64,000 nucleotides of DNA from positions 43,341 through 107,340 of the forward strand of contig CACRXP010000643.1 of NCBI GenBank assembly GCA_902702965.1, given 5' to 3'. Position numbers and translations under genes: made by a program. The notes under the pieces were generated by a model. The model searched no databases. It had not been told where the DNA came from and was given only the letters and a program-made list of their open reading frames with translations. Shown in pieces: positions 45,786-58,072 of the stretch (position 1 is the stretch's first letter; each line of letters starts with the position of its first letter). This DNA is from Spirometra erinaceieuropaei (Eukaryota; Platyhelminthes; Cestoda; Diphyllobothriidea; Diphyllobothriidae).

Positions 45786-46884
45786 CGGAAGCCAAATGGG
45801 TCAGATGTGATTATGGAACCCCGCAAAATAGCCTCAGTAAACAAACCCCCCAGCCACCTGTAATTCGGGGCCTGGCTACCAACTGCGATCTAGCCCGAAA
45901 GCCTGTTTCATTTCGGATGGCGGCATTTAAATCTTTTTCTAAAATAACGTTGACGCCTGGTATTTTTAAAGCAATGTTTTTCCCTCGTTTTCTGTATTTT
46001 GAGGAGACAGCCAAAAGACGTTTTTCTTCTCTACCACTTTGTAAACTGCCAAAATATGGTGCAAACCTTTTGCAATGGTGTCCCATACGCGATAGCATTA
46101 ACCGTCCGCGCACCGCTAGTCGGATGAAAGTTTAAACGTTTCCCGTTTTTTCCATGTCTACTGCAGATATCAGAAAATTCTGACTGTGCGACAGACTATG
46201 CTGCGAATTAATATTAAAATTAATAACACGGGCAACTTATGGCGCAAAGGACCGAAAATGGTAACCCGAACGGTTGTGTTATCATTGGCCACATAACTTG
46301 CGCGTGTCTTCATAAGTGGCTTAATTAAAGTAGACAGCTAATTAAGTTTAGGTTCCTTTTAAATTAAGTGTCAGTAAAGTGCCGGCTAATGAACTCTTTG
46401 CTACGGCTGGTTTTTGCGTGGACAAATATATTAGGCGACCTGAAATGCGCAACAATTGTCAGTTTTATTTTAGGATCGAACAGGATTATTCAAAACCTGC
46501 TAAAAGGTTTAATATTTATTAAACAACTTATATCACAGCAACCGATCCAAATATATAAATCAAATAACATAGTGGAAAACAAAAACGCAAAAGAAGTACT
46601 GAAAGTAGTATTGTGTTGGCTGAAAATGACGGTATTCTAAAAAGTGGAACTTGCCGATGCTAACAAAAACATATGTAAATTTGATAAAACTGCATAATTT
46701 ATATTAATGCAAACGACCAAGTAAATGAAACTGCGCAGACAAAAGCAAGTTAAAAACTTCCCTTAGCTTAACATCGGGACAGGTGCCCTTTTAGGATTAA
46801 TGCAATATGTAGTATGACACCCCGTCAGCTGCTTGCTGCATAGGGGAGCTTTTCGAAATTGTACTGCACATTCTGCATCATTTG
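45786..46884. other. No gene recognised
   Basis: AT-rich, with no feature I can support. Confidence 0.4.
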
Positions 46885-47822
46885 ACATGCAAATTTTGGA
46901 ACGCGTTTTTTAATAAACAGGGCTTACGTTAGTGACTTTGTAATATTTACTATCATGCCGCCCAATCCCACGACATTTCATTCACGCCTGAATGCCCTTC
47001 TTTCCGGCCGTTTGCAAAAGTCACACTTTTTAAAAAGGACCACTTACGTTATAAGAATTCTTAAATCGATTTCGTTGTCCTCAAAATTCCCAGCATCAAT
47101 TATAGATAGCGCGTTAAAAATATCTTTCTTTTTCATGTTTGGGTAGTAGCATATGTCTTCTTCAAGTTCCATAGTCAAAGGAAACGTGTACTTAGGCTCT
47201 TAAAAATAGCTCCTAAATTCCTGAATGATTTTTGACCCAAACTTTAATCACACCTGTTCTTTGGGTCTTCAGAAGGCAAGCCGCATGCATTTCTTGTGAG
47301 GAAAACTATGTATTCTTTCATGTAATTAAAAAGGTGCTATTTATCGCTAGTAAAATATTGCAACAGATAAAGGCCATATTGCATGTTTTACGGGAATCAT
47401 AAATAAACAAAAAGCCGCCATGTTATTGGAAGCTGCGTTTTACGGCCATGAATATTCTTAATAGAAAACATTTTTAAAAGCAAAAGCTATTTTTTCAAAC
47501 AATAAGCAGATGTATTTCCCTACCGAAACAGGATAAAAAGAAATACTTTCATACATTTTATCTAAGAAATATATTTGAATTCAAAAGAAAATCAAAAATC
47601 GGGGGTAAAATCATTTCTTAAGAAATAATCCTTTTTAGCAAGGCTGATTTTTTAGGCAGCCTGTAAACTCCATCCAGAAGACACCACTCTGGCGTGATTG
47701 AAATACCTTTAAGTCATGAGGCATAAAAATCAATATCCTAGTCTCATTCGAGTAATTCTTTCAAATCGTAAATGCACTTCAGGATGTTGATTATTGTTTA
47801 CTGAGATATGTCACCTATTGAA
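46885..47822 (+). mobile_element. Palindromic element, copy 9 (old)
   Basis: Recognisable blocks: GGAACGCGTTTTTTAATAAA at the left, CATGCCGCCCAATCC, a forward core (GAATGATTTTTGACCC), and TATGTCACCTATTG at the right. Heavily diverged. Confidence 0.55.
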
Positions 47823-49034
47823 CGTGGATAGATTTCGAACTTTTGTTCCTCTGTAGATGACGGCTTCGAGGCATTTTAAAGGTTGGCATGGAAATAATCC
47901 CATATGATGACGGAAGCCTGTGATAAATATTTTCTAGACGGAAAGAGAACCCCTCGTTACTAAAATATTTTCGAAGAATAGTCTTGCCGCGTTATCTTTA
48001 AAATGACCTACACATTTATTGATTTTTCAAAATAGCGTTTGTGGATAAATTGTGTAACTTTATCCCTTTTGCTCCCACCGGGAAACATTAGCAGTGTTTC
48101 TGCCTCGAACAAAAAAATCAGTTAACGTTTAACTTTTGACGAGTTACGGTGTTTTTACGTAATGTTGTGTTCAATCGCGGGAGAAAAAATATGCTAAAGG
48201 ATGATTAGATGGTTAAAGGAATATATCTGATACGACCAATACGGTACCTGTGTGTTGGTTAAGTTGCATATTAGTTGAAAACACTCGCATCCATTCAGCG
48301 ATATCCTCAGTAGCTTCAACTACAATTTCATTAGATAAATTCCGTGGTTATATGGAGAATATTTGCTTAGGCCCCAAGATCAAAGTCGCTTTACAGTGAA
48401 AATTGCATCTTGACGCCATATAACATGTTTTAGGCCATTAAACTGCTCTCATTTGAAAGTCAGAATTAATATAGAAAAGAAGTAGCGCTGGCTTTAACAT
48501 AAATAATACGAGCGTTCACGCCTTGCCTTGTCTGATTTAAGATGACAAAAAATCAAGTTTCAAGTTCATAATGGCCATTTGGACAATGTATTTTGCAAAA
48601 ATGTGTGCATGTAGGGAAATAACGATATAGGAAAGTGTCTTAATATAAGTAGGAACCGGTTATCACCTAAGGATGCATGCTTTTTTCATACAGTAACCAC
48701 AAAAAATAATTTGCGTGGAAAAGAACTTTTTAGCTGAGTTTCGGTCACCATATATCATCCGTATTGTTCCCAGCTGATAATATGAATGCGAGAATCACAG
48801 AGTTAAAACGTGCTCGTATGCTGGACTGGAGCAAATCTTCCAAGTTAAGTTTCTCATTGTTTCTTCGAATTTAAATTTCGTGTAGTGGCCAGAAAATACT
48901 GCAGTGAATTCCTGCCGACTAAGGCAAGACGGGGTTCCATGCAAATCTGTTAGGAACAACGCAAGGAATGACTGCAGCATGGGAATTCTGAAACTCACAT
49001 GGTTTTTCCTGGAAACCATTTTGTTTCATAAATA
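47823..49034. other. No gene recognised
   Basis: AT-rich, with no feature I can support. Confidence 0.4.
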
Positions 49035-50003
49035 CGGTCATGAAATACTCACCGAAATTCTGAAATGCATTTGTAATTAGGGAGGATTATTTTTGTGGGG
49101 CCATAAGATTGATCATCATGCAGCATAACCCCAAGATGCTTTAGTCACGGCAAGACTCCGGCATTTGAATGCACCTCATTCGGTCGCCTGCAAAACGCGC
49201 ACTCAGTAAGAACTGGCTATATAAGTAGCATGATGTTTTCCACTGATTTTCGGTATCCATACAAAGTCAGAAAATTTTGTAGAAGACATGTTCAGAAGTA
49301 TGTTTTTACTCATTTAGCGGAACATGAAATCCTTTTTAAATGTTATACTCGAAGAACGTGCATCATTCTGCTCTAAGACGTTCACAATTATGAGACATCT
49401 TAAGATTGTAGGATGTCCACGCAAATAAGATCGTACATGTCCGTTTATTATGGCTGCCTGTGGCGTATACACCACAGTGCACATCCACCGCAAAACCCTA
49501 TGAGTCCTATACGATACCTCCCAAATGGTATGGAATTACTATGCTTTCCTTGCAAGAAAAGTATGCAGCTCACAGACTGTAAACCCTGAAGACTAATGTA
49601 AAAGTAGCTAAACCTCAAAAATATTCGGGAAATGAACCATTTTTAAAAAACTAAGTGCATCCTCTCCTGGAGTATATAACATTTAGCTAAACATGGGATA
49701 AGAGAGTGGTTATTTATGACCGCTTCTTGCGTAATATATACTTGAATTTATAAAAGGGTCGAAAATAAAAGGATAAGTTTTGTTCTATATAAGTAAGCAT
49801 TTTTTTACCGCGTGCAGATTTTGCAGGCTGCCGAATAGAAGTGCATTCAAAAACCGGAAACCTGAATTGACTAAAGAGACCTTGGGATTATGTTACAGAA
49901 TAATTATTTATTCAAAACATTTTAAGCAATTCTTCCTAATCGGAAACGCATTTTAAAATCTCGGCTAACATTTTGTGAAATCGGTTACTGACTGCATATG
50001 ACA
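49035..50003 (-). mobile_element. Palindromic element, copy 10 (core inverted)
   Basis: Left arm ACCGAAATTCTGAAATGC, right arm GGAAACGCATTTTAAAATC. The core near 49390-49650 reads in the reverse orientation, as in copy 7. Confidence 0.65.
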
Positions 50004-50214
50004 CTTAACCAGCCAAAGAGAACGTGCTTTAGTGTGTTTCTCGGCTGTGTGATTTTTTGTTGCTATCAAACGTCATAAAAAACATTTTTTTCATTCCGTA
50101 GATTATGTCAAATTCATTTTTTCGTGGAAACCTAAGTTTTACCCGCTTTAACTTCGGTCTCAATGTGCAGTCAAATGTGCATTAAAGACCCGGTAGAAAT
50201 ACGGCGGAATATTT

Positions 50215-50310
50215 ATCATTTGACAGAGAAGGACAGAATGTAATCGCCAAAATAAGGATTTTATCCGTTTGACGTTTCGGATTCCGTAATGAACCCATAG
50301 TTAGAGGCAG
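50215..50310 (-). mobile_element. PLE tail fragment with degenerate hammerhead
   Basis: The minus strand has GGGTTC-loop-GAATCC, GAAACGTC intact, but the CTGATGA core is mutated to CTAACTA. Confidence 0.5.
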
Positions 50311-50599
50311 CACTTGAAGTCGCATCTGATGATCAATCCGAATGAAAAACTGAAATTTAGAGAAATTAAATCCTCACTTTCAACGATTACCTCTCCTTCT
50401 TATTAACTGTTGCTCGAAAAATCACATTTTGCGTACATCGGCAATCGGTCGACGCCTTCCATTCGAAGGAAATTTGATCAGTACAACCGAACTTTCATTA
50501 AATTCTGTTCTAGAACCAATTTCTATCTTAAGTATTAAGTGAAGAGGCAAGTGCGTTATGCTTGCATAGTCCTGACAGCCTTTCTTAGGAAAACAAGGT

Positions 50600-51233
50600 T
50601 CAGACTAAAGGCGTGTAGATGTGCGATGACCTGAAATTTTGCAACGTGACTTCGGTTGGAAAAGATGACCTAAGTAGTGTTAAAAGACAAACAATCGTGC
50701 GGCATAATCATGGACCACATCCACCGCAAACTTTTAAAGCTCTATTTGGCGTTTTCTTAAGAGCATTTATAAGTGTGATTTTGCTTGCTGGGGAGATGTA
50801 CAGCTTGTGGGTTCAGAAACCCTGAATACAAGTGTACCGGCAGGTCAGGTTCAAAATTATTCAAGGATTGAGGTTCATGACGCCGAAAGATCCCTTTTTA
50901 AGAGTTAAATTTAAAGGAGACGTAATTTTGTACTAATTAATACAAGGACTATTTTTGCGCAGGTTTTCCATAAAATTTCTGAATTTGTAAGAACATCAAA
51001 ATTCAGTAGGAAAAATTCATGTTACTTAAGTAGTAATATTTTACGAAGTAGTTTGGAGAGCAGCCGAGAAGGAGGTTTTCCAAAAGTCGTCATCCTGACA
51101 TGACTCAAACATTTTAAGATTATGTTGCCTGAAGTTAGGCTTATGGCCTAAATTAAACAGCCATTTGGAATGGAAGACACATTTCTGGATTTTAGCTTAT
51201 ATTTCATGAAGCAACAGGTCTACTGTATGAAGG
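50600..51233 (-). mobile_element. Palindromic element, copy 11 (internal deletion, core inverted)
   Basis: Part of the left arm is joined at about 50707-50815 to the inverted core (AAACCCTGAATACAAGTGTA). A full right arm follows with TTACTTAAGTAGTA and the terminus. Confidence 0.6.
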
Positions 51234-52109
51234 AATGCCTTTCTCTTTAAAAGATAAAGTAAACTGCATAGTGTTTAGGAGTACTTAAAACTGTATGCTC
51301 AAGGTCTCGCATCTAAAAAACCCTTGAATGTATAGGGAACGCAAACAACACGATAGTAATACCCTGAACTTTATATAATGCCACAACCGCATCGCTTCCT
51401 GAGAGCAATCTTCTCCTCAACTAGCTAATCGTAAAAAGGTTTGCTAAGATTTCCATCTCATATGAGGTTATTTCTGCTATTTATATCAATCTACTTTGTA
51501 GTCGTTTTTACGCGCAACAAAACCCTATGCCTCTCAACTCTTCGAAAATCTTCCTAGCTTTATTCAATTGCGCGGTATATAAGGTGCCGTCAAAATCTTT
51601 TAATTTTGTTTGCAATTGTGGAGGCAAAATAAATTTCGTTCCCACAAACTTTGACGCCGGGACGTTTAAACTCGTATTGCCTGAGGAAACTGGAAAGGAC
51701 TTTTTAAAAATATGCCACAATTTAGGTAGCAATACGAAGACCGTCTACCACTTACATCAAGGTTCGATAAATAGAGCTCAAATGTTGTACGTTTTCAACG
51801 ATATTCCTACTTTGCGTAGCATTTAAAAAGTCGAAATAAATAAAAAATCTCTGATCATTAAAATGTCTGATTGGCTGTCCGAGGACTTTGATGACTTGTT
51901 CTAAGCAGAAAGCATCTTTTCCAGGCTTTCTGGCCCGAAGTATTGATCCACTTCTCCAGGCCACTGTCTGCACCTGAAGACAAACCTCAGCCTTGATTTG
52001 GCGAGCAGAAATTTTATTGTACCAATTACCATCCAAACAGACAAGACCGACTTCGAACCCGCACTCTGAGAGAATGTACTAAGTTTTACTCCAGCGTCGC
52101 TCCTTGGTT
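51234..52109. other. No gene recognised
   Basis: A 99-codon frame (51527-51826) lies opposite 74- and 94-codon minus frames. I recognise no domain in any of them and no splice context I could defend. Confidence 0.35.
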
Positions 52110-52420
52110 GGGCAGTTTATGCCCCCAGACGGTTCGCCTTCAGTCGTCTTTCGCGCAAGTGATATGAAAACCGCCTACAACGGTACAGCCGCCCTCACCG
52201 TGTGCCTTAAAGCAGAGTGGGTTCAGGGACAGGAACTTGCGTCGCACCTGTTGCACTCCTCCATTTCTCATCCTTCTGGGCCTGGTGTCAAAACAGAGTC
52301 AAGAAGACCGGAGGCAGAATCAGGGGCGGGTGGCTGTCGGGACGGGAGCCGGCGCCTATGGGTGTCAACACACCCTCACTCACGATTAGCAGTTGTTGTG
52401 AGTGCTCAGTCCAGTAGCGC
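52110..52420 (+). repeat. Family B dispersed repeat, diverged
   Basis: Matches GGCCTGGTGTCAAAACAGAG, AAGAAGACCGGAGGC and GGGCGGGTGGCTG of the family. Confidence 0.55.
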
Positions 52421-53764
52421 GTGCCAGACCCTAATTTGTTCCCACGTGGCTCTCTTTGATGGAAACCACCTACGGACGGCCTCCCAACACCGAATTCCCA
52501 TGGGGAAGACGTGTTGTCCTACCATGCAAGGAGGGCATTAGAGCGGAATTCCAATTCTTATTTTCCTTATCCACAGTAAGTATTGGCAGATACTGTTTTC
52601 TAGGGCTAGGGATGACCGCAAAACGGTGAATGATCTGGGAGCGGTGGAGGATCTAGTCACCTGGCATGCTATACGACATGCCAGTGACGTGACAAAAGCC
52701 ACCATCAAAAGTTCTATGTCCCAATACACTGGAATAAAAACTCCGTGCTCTGTCGGGAAATCTAAGAAGGCCTCGTCGGGCGGTGGAACACCGAACACCA
52801 CTTACCAGATTCAGTACAAGTCCCCTAAAGCAAAGTATGTCGGATGAACTAGCTAACAGTCGGAGACGGCATACATTTGCGCTTTGCTAAATTTGGAATC
52901 GACATCACATGTATCTGAGCGTTAACGGAAAATGCAGTCAGACTGACGTTTATGACCTTGTTCACGAGCATGGAATTTATAGACCATTACTACATTATCC
53001 TCTCCAAATGTCCGGCGCCACGCCTGTATCCCTGTAACGCCTATAGTTTGATCCCACGCAAATGAAAAATGAGCATTGGTATCGGCAATAAAATGGGAGT
53101 CAATGTGGGAGGACCACCAGGCCAAACATGAAAGACGAGATTATGAACCAATCACGTGCCTCGAAAACCTCTCTGACACGCAGGTAAGAGGATTGGGGAG
53201 TGTTAAGGGCCTAAAACGCTTAAAGGATGAACAAAAGAGTTCGCATCACGTGGAAGCGTGTGTGTCCAACTGCGCTAAAAAACAGTTATTTCTTCCTCAG
53301 TTTTTAGAAACTTTTATTCTCGTCCTCTTTTAAAATTTGCGCTGGTAATATTTTTCTTTAACGGATTCTTCTGAAACAGTAGTTGTTTTATTTGAATTCT
53401 GAAACAAGCAGCTCCTGAATGCATTTATACTACGGATACTGCAGGAGCGTTTTTTTAAAAATGGTCTCAGGGCAGTTGTTTAGACCGGAACTCGATTAAA
53501 CCCCTCTGAATAATTTAGAATGAAGGTAGAAGCGCAAAGAAGCGCGGATCAAACAAGCTCACGCGCTGATCCAGATGAAGAAAATAAATTCTTTGTGCCT
53601 CAGATTCATAAAAGAGGCAAATTTTGAAATTGTCTTTTTGTTTCTGAGGTAAATGATGCGCGAACATGGGATGAATTTTTCGTATCAAGGCTTTTTGCGC
53701 TCGGTTCGACAAATGCTAGGGGCATCCACAAGACGTCGAGGGGCAGTCAGCGAAGTGCAAATAC
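52421..53764. other. No gene recognised
   Basis: Short frames without motifs. Confidence 0.4.
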
Positions 53765-54010
53765 TTAGTGGTTCGCCATATTAGCAGTACAGATGATAGC
53801 TAAAAGCCCGAACACGCGTGTTTTGACGATTTGGTGTCGATGCATGACGCGAGTGCGAGGGGTCCGACCCAATAGCGTGTCCCGCGAAGACGCTTACCGT
53901 GTGCTTGCTGACATATAAATCCCAGCTTCTATGCTGTTTTGTTTAATTTCTGGAGAAATCAAACGTGGGAGAAACCTCCCGGAACAAAGCCTGTTTCTAA
54001 TCTTTCTGTG
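53765..54010 (+). repeat. Family C repeat copy
   Basis: Aligns with 5140-5345: TAGCTAAAAGCCCGAACACG, TGACGCGAGTGCGAGGGG, then CATATAAATCCCAGC and TTTGTTTAATTTCTGGAG. Confidence 0.6.
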
Positions 54011-54437
54011 CAGATCAGAAGAAAAGATTTTTGTATTGGATGGGAAATCATCTACTCATAAACTGACCTTCTCGAAAATGCATGTAATGGAGTTATCAAC
54101 GAGTGGGTGACAGGAATGAGGAATTTTTTCATTCAGGCTATATCACCACGAGATGGGTGCTGGAGGCGTTCTCTTTTATGCTCCTCTATGGGCACCGATT
54201 CCTCTGAGGTACAAACTCGGCATACAGGCGAAACTGGTTGATGTAGCTCACCTCATAATCTGAGAGTGGGAATCCGAGGACAATTATAGGGCGTTCCCGA
54301 AGAATCTGCGAAAACCGAACTCCTGGGACGGTACCGTGTCAAACGTTGCCAAAAGTCTTATTGCCGACATAATGCCTTAAAGTGGTTGTTGTTGTAAAAC
54401 ATTTGTATGTGCCTGACCAATGCAAGTTCTTGCTTCT
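54011..54437. other. No gene recognised
   Basis: Nothing supportable in this stretch. Confidence 0.4.
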
Positions 54438-54822
54438 ACAGTGCGTGACCTATCTCATGAATTATACTCCTCCCTTAAGTGTAAAATATAAAGAAGACGT
54501 GATTTTCTATTGATTGACTAAAAGAAAGCATATTTTTGCTTATGGTTTCTACAAGATATATTTAAAATTTGCAAGACCATCGAAAATCAATGGGAAAAAT
54601 GCATGCTACTTAAGTAGTCATTTTTTACCGAACACGCTTTCTACAGGAGATTGAAAAGAAGTGCATTTCAAAGCCAACATCTTGCCAAGTCCAAAATGCT
54701 ATAAGAGTATGCCTTAAGATAATCAGTATCACAACCGCGACCAAGTAATCCTTCCTAATCGAAAACGCATTTCAGAATTCCAGCCAACATTTCATGAGAT
54801 AGGTCACGCACTGTATATGCAA
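54438..54822 (+). mobile_element. Palindromic element, copy 12 (deletion derivative)
   Basis: The left terminus is retained for about 25 bp (GTGCGTGACCTATCTCATGA), then jumps directly into the right arm, which is complete to ATTTCATGAGATAGGTCACG. The terminal inverted repeats are near-perfect. It is a 385-bp MITE-like derivative. Confidence 0.7.
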
Positions 54823-54892
54823 CGCAACGAAACATATAAATAACAAGGTTCTGCTGATGTTCAATCAGAAACGCATATTTTTTCACCCACAT

Positions 54893-55936
54893 ACTTGTTG
54901 TACAAGTTGAGAGTCATGGGCGTCGGCGGCAAACTTCTCAAATGGCTCGAGAATGTCCTCGTCGGCCCTTCCTGAATTGTCCGCATAGAACAACAGGAAT
55001 CAAGGCGCACATTTATAGAGAGTGGAATCCCACAATGCTCAGTTCTCGGACCAACCTTCTTTCTCTTCATTAACGATTGTGTAGATGGGTTGGACTGTGA
55101 TAGTGCCATGTTTGCAGATGATGTACAAATCTGGAAAGCCATCCGGAATGCTGCCGATGAGACCAACTTCCAAGACAGTCTTTGTCGATTGGACGAGTGG
55201 TCCCGCAGATGACTCTTGTCCTTCAATTTGAACAAATGCACCATACTGCGCCTCGGAAATCAGACCCATAGTACGCGGCAGTGCCATCTGAACGGAATGC
55301 CACTCCGGTAAGCAAAAACGCAGAAAGATCTCAGAGTCTGGGTTGCAGACAGCCTAAAGCCCTCTACACAATGTTGTAAGGCGGCTAAGGCCGAAACTTC
55401 AGTGCTATACCCCATCAAGCGGGCATTCGCAGTTTTTGATGAAGACTGCTTTTCCCAATTCTTCGGCACGTTTGTAAGGCCGCATCCCGAATATGCAATT
55501 CAGGCCTGTAGGCCATGGACGCATCAGGATTACAATCTGCCCGAAAGGGGTACAGAGGCGAGCAATAAAATTAACAGGAGGTCAAAGTGCACTGCCATAC
55601 GAGATCATTTAACTAACCTTCATCTCTATTCTCTGACTTATAAGCAGGTGCGCGGAGACTTGATACAAACTTTCCGTATAGTGCGTGGCTTGGACTGCGC
55701 CCTTCAGTGCCATGACTTTTTCCAACTCGCCACAACAACTAACCTCAGGGGACATCCCTTCAAGCTACGTGTGCCCCAGGGTAGATTGAATGTAAAAAAC
55801 TGTCTTCTCCAACCGTGTCGTGGAACCGTGGAATAACATGTCCGAGACGATTGTCATGTCTCCATCTGTGGGGACATTTACATGTCGGCTTGACAGACAT
55901 ACGCAGCAGCAACAAGCGGACTATGTGACTTTGTAG
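54893..55936 (+). pseudogene. CR1-like LINE reverse transcriptase, 5'-truncated
   Basis: Reading in one frame from 54901, the translation shows KLLKWLENVLVG, then SGIPQCSVLGP (RT motif, normally PQGSVLGP) and the catalytic FADD at 55111-55122. LSFNLNKC, DLRVWV, RPHPEYAIQACRPW and NLRGHPFKL follow, in the order of the RT C-terminal half of CR1/jockey-type LINEs. Stops are TGA 54973, TGA 55210 and TAA 55309. A frameshift after about 55800 moves the reading to another frame, which ends WNN...RLDRH and TAG at 55934. The endonuclease domain and the RT N-terminus are absent, as expected for 5' truncation. It starts about 70 bp after a palindromic element. No intact function. Confidence 0.88.
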
Positions 55937-57892
55937 CCATGAGACCAGTGACCTATGTGAATCAATGTCTGCATTCACTTAATGCCGTAATTTCTTCACA
56001 TTTTTGCCATCTAAAAGATTTTTATGTACAAATAGGGAGTTCAACGGTGTAAGCCTATTTCCCTCAAATACACTGACTGACTGAATGATACTTCCTAAAA
56101 TGTCTGATGGAAATACTTAGAGGGACGCAATTTCGGCGCAAAACGGATGGCTAGTGTTGATAAACGTATCTGGTCATTTTGGACGAGTTGAATGCCGTGA
56201 GCCTTATTGGTTGGCCAGGCACGATGCGTAGAAATGCCCTTCTTTCTAAGAAAATGTGTTTCTAGGTTATATTTACTACAAACATGATAGCTCGAGCAAA
56301 GCGATTTCACAAGCTACCGAATATTGTGAACCCCCCATGCATAAGTACACCGATTTTCCTATGAACAGATACAGGTCTGATCAAACGGAATAACAGAGAA
56401 CGTCGTTTGTGGACTTCCAAGTCGACTCTGCTCTCTTTGTAATTAGTACGATGCACAATGTTAAAGGATATGTGTTTTTTGCAAAGTTACGGCTTTGCAA
56501 ATTCGTGCAACTTTGTGTTCCAAAACAGAATAATTTTCCTTGCCCAGTTTTCATTTTACCAAACCGAAGGTTCTTACTTACAAACGATTATTCTAGAAAT
56601 TGCTTTGGGTTGTACGCTGTCAGCACAACAGTAGCAACGTATGTCTAACGGAATTTGTTCTATTACACCTGATCGCATATCTTGCGAACCATTTTGACAT
56701 GCCAATAAAATATAATGTAAAATTCAGTAAAGTATTGACGAGAGTCCCGAACTAGATAAAAAAGGTCTTCCATGTGATAAAAAAACGTTTAATAATCAGT
56801 ATGGAAAGTATGTGCACGTAGAACCTATTTATATCCCTTCTGAACGTTTCTGTAAAAGAAAACGAATGATGTAGCCTTTCATCAATGAAATTCTGCAAAA
56901 CATTATTTTAAGTCGGGTGCTTTCGAGTGAATGGCTTTTCATCACTCGTACATCCTCATCGTGGAAGTTTACTTTTTTCAATGATGCGAATACATTTGCA
57001 GCTCCGGGTTAAATTAGGACCAAAACTTTAGATGTGGGCGAGTCTGTAAGCACCATTAAGGTACACTTTACTGTGCTAGCTTCACGACCATGAATCAGCT
57101 AAAAATACAGAAAGTGAGATATGCTCATTGACAGTTAAAGAGTACCTTTATCCTCGATGGTTTCCAAGATTACTGTATATAAGCTCTTAATTGCTGGAAC
57201 ATTTTCCCCCGATGGAGAAAATATTAAAATGTCACTCTCGTATTTGCTACTTATATATTGCCTAAAAATAGATTAAATTTAACTCAAAATAGAAAAACCC
57301 GATTTTGAGCGTTTTAGTTACCACAGTTTATTTTATTTTTTCGCATTTTCACATCACTCCCTATCTTTCACTGTACCGGACATATAGTTTGAATTGTGCG
57401 CATTTTAGAAATTCAGGGCATTGCTAAAAATGCTGTCTTTTAGAATGCAAGCATAGCCTCTAATACTGTGTCGTGTTTCTTTCAGCTTTAGGTCGTCTAC
57501 ATTTAATTATACGTTTTACTAAGATCATCTGTCAGTTAGCCAAGGCCACAAGCAACTTTCCGAAAATTTCGCGTGCTTGACCGTGTACTGTACTGAATGT
57601 TTGTGATATCTGCCTTTTTCATTAACCTAGATTATTTTTACTTTTATCGTCAACTGAAGAAAAGCGCAAGTCAAAAAGACACCAAAATATCATTATTTAG
57701 GTTAGAACCCTCGTCCTAGGCCGACTCACAAATATAAGTGGTTGCTTTTTTCATGACCGGAATCCTGACGTCCAACGACGATAATTTTCATTTCTATATA
57801 AAATTCCTCTCTCACTCATCGTAATACTTGTGATGCGCGTTTAATGCAAACACAATTCAAATTCACCTGCCTAGCCATAAATTAGAGTGATC
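55937..57892. other. No gene recognised
   Basis: AT-rich with 60-80 codon frames and no motifs. Confidence 0.4.
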
Positions 57893-58072
57893 TAACCATC
57901 GCGAACAATGCCGTCCACCGTAAGCTCGTAGCATGGCGGGCGCAGAAACGAAAACTTACGCGTGAATTAGTTTAAGGTGATTGCAAACTTGCGCAGTATT
58001 TTCAGCACTCTCTTCTCCTCCACACTCCTCTGTGCGACGACAATACTAAGTCGAGACGACGAGAGGTGAGAT
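57893..58072 (+). repeat. Family B dispersed repeat, 5' part, diverged
   Basis: Matches ATGCCGTCCACCG, TTACGCGTGAATTAGTTTAA, CTTGCGCAGTATTTTCAGC and ACTCTCTTCTCCTCC. Confidence 0.55.

Noticed and set aside
51527..51826. 99-codon plus-strand frame
   Set aside because: No recognised family, with competing minus-strand frames and no clear splice or promoter context.
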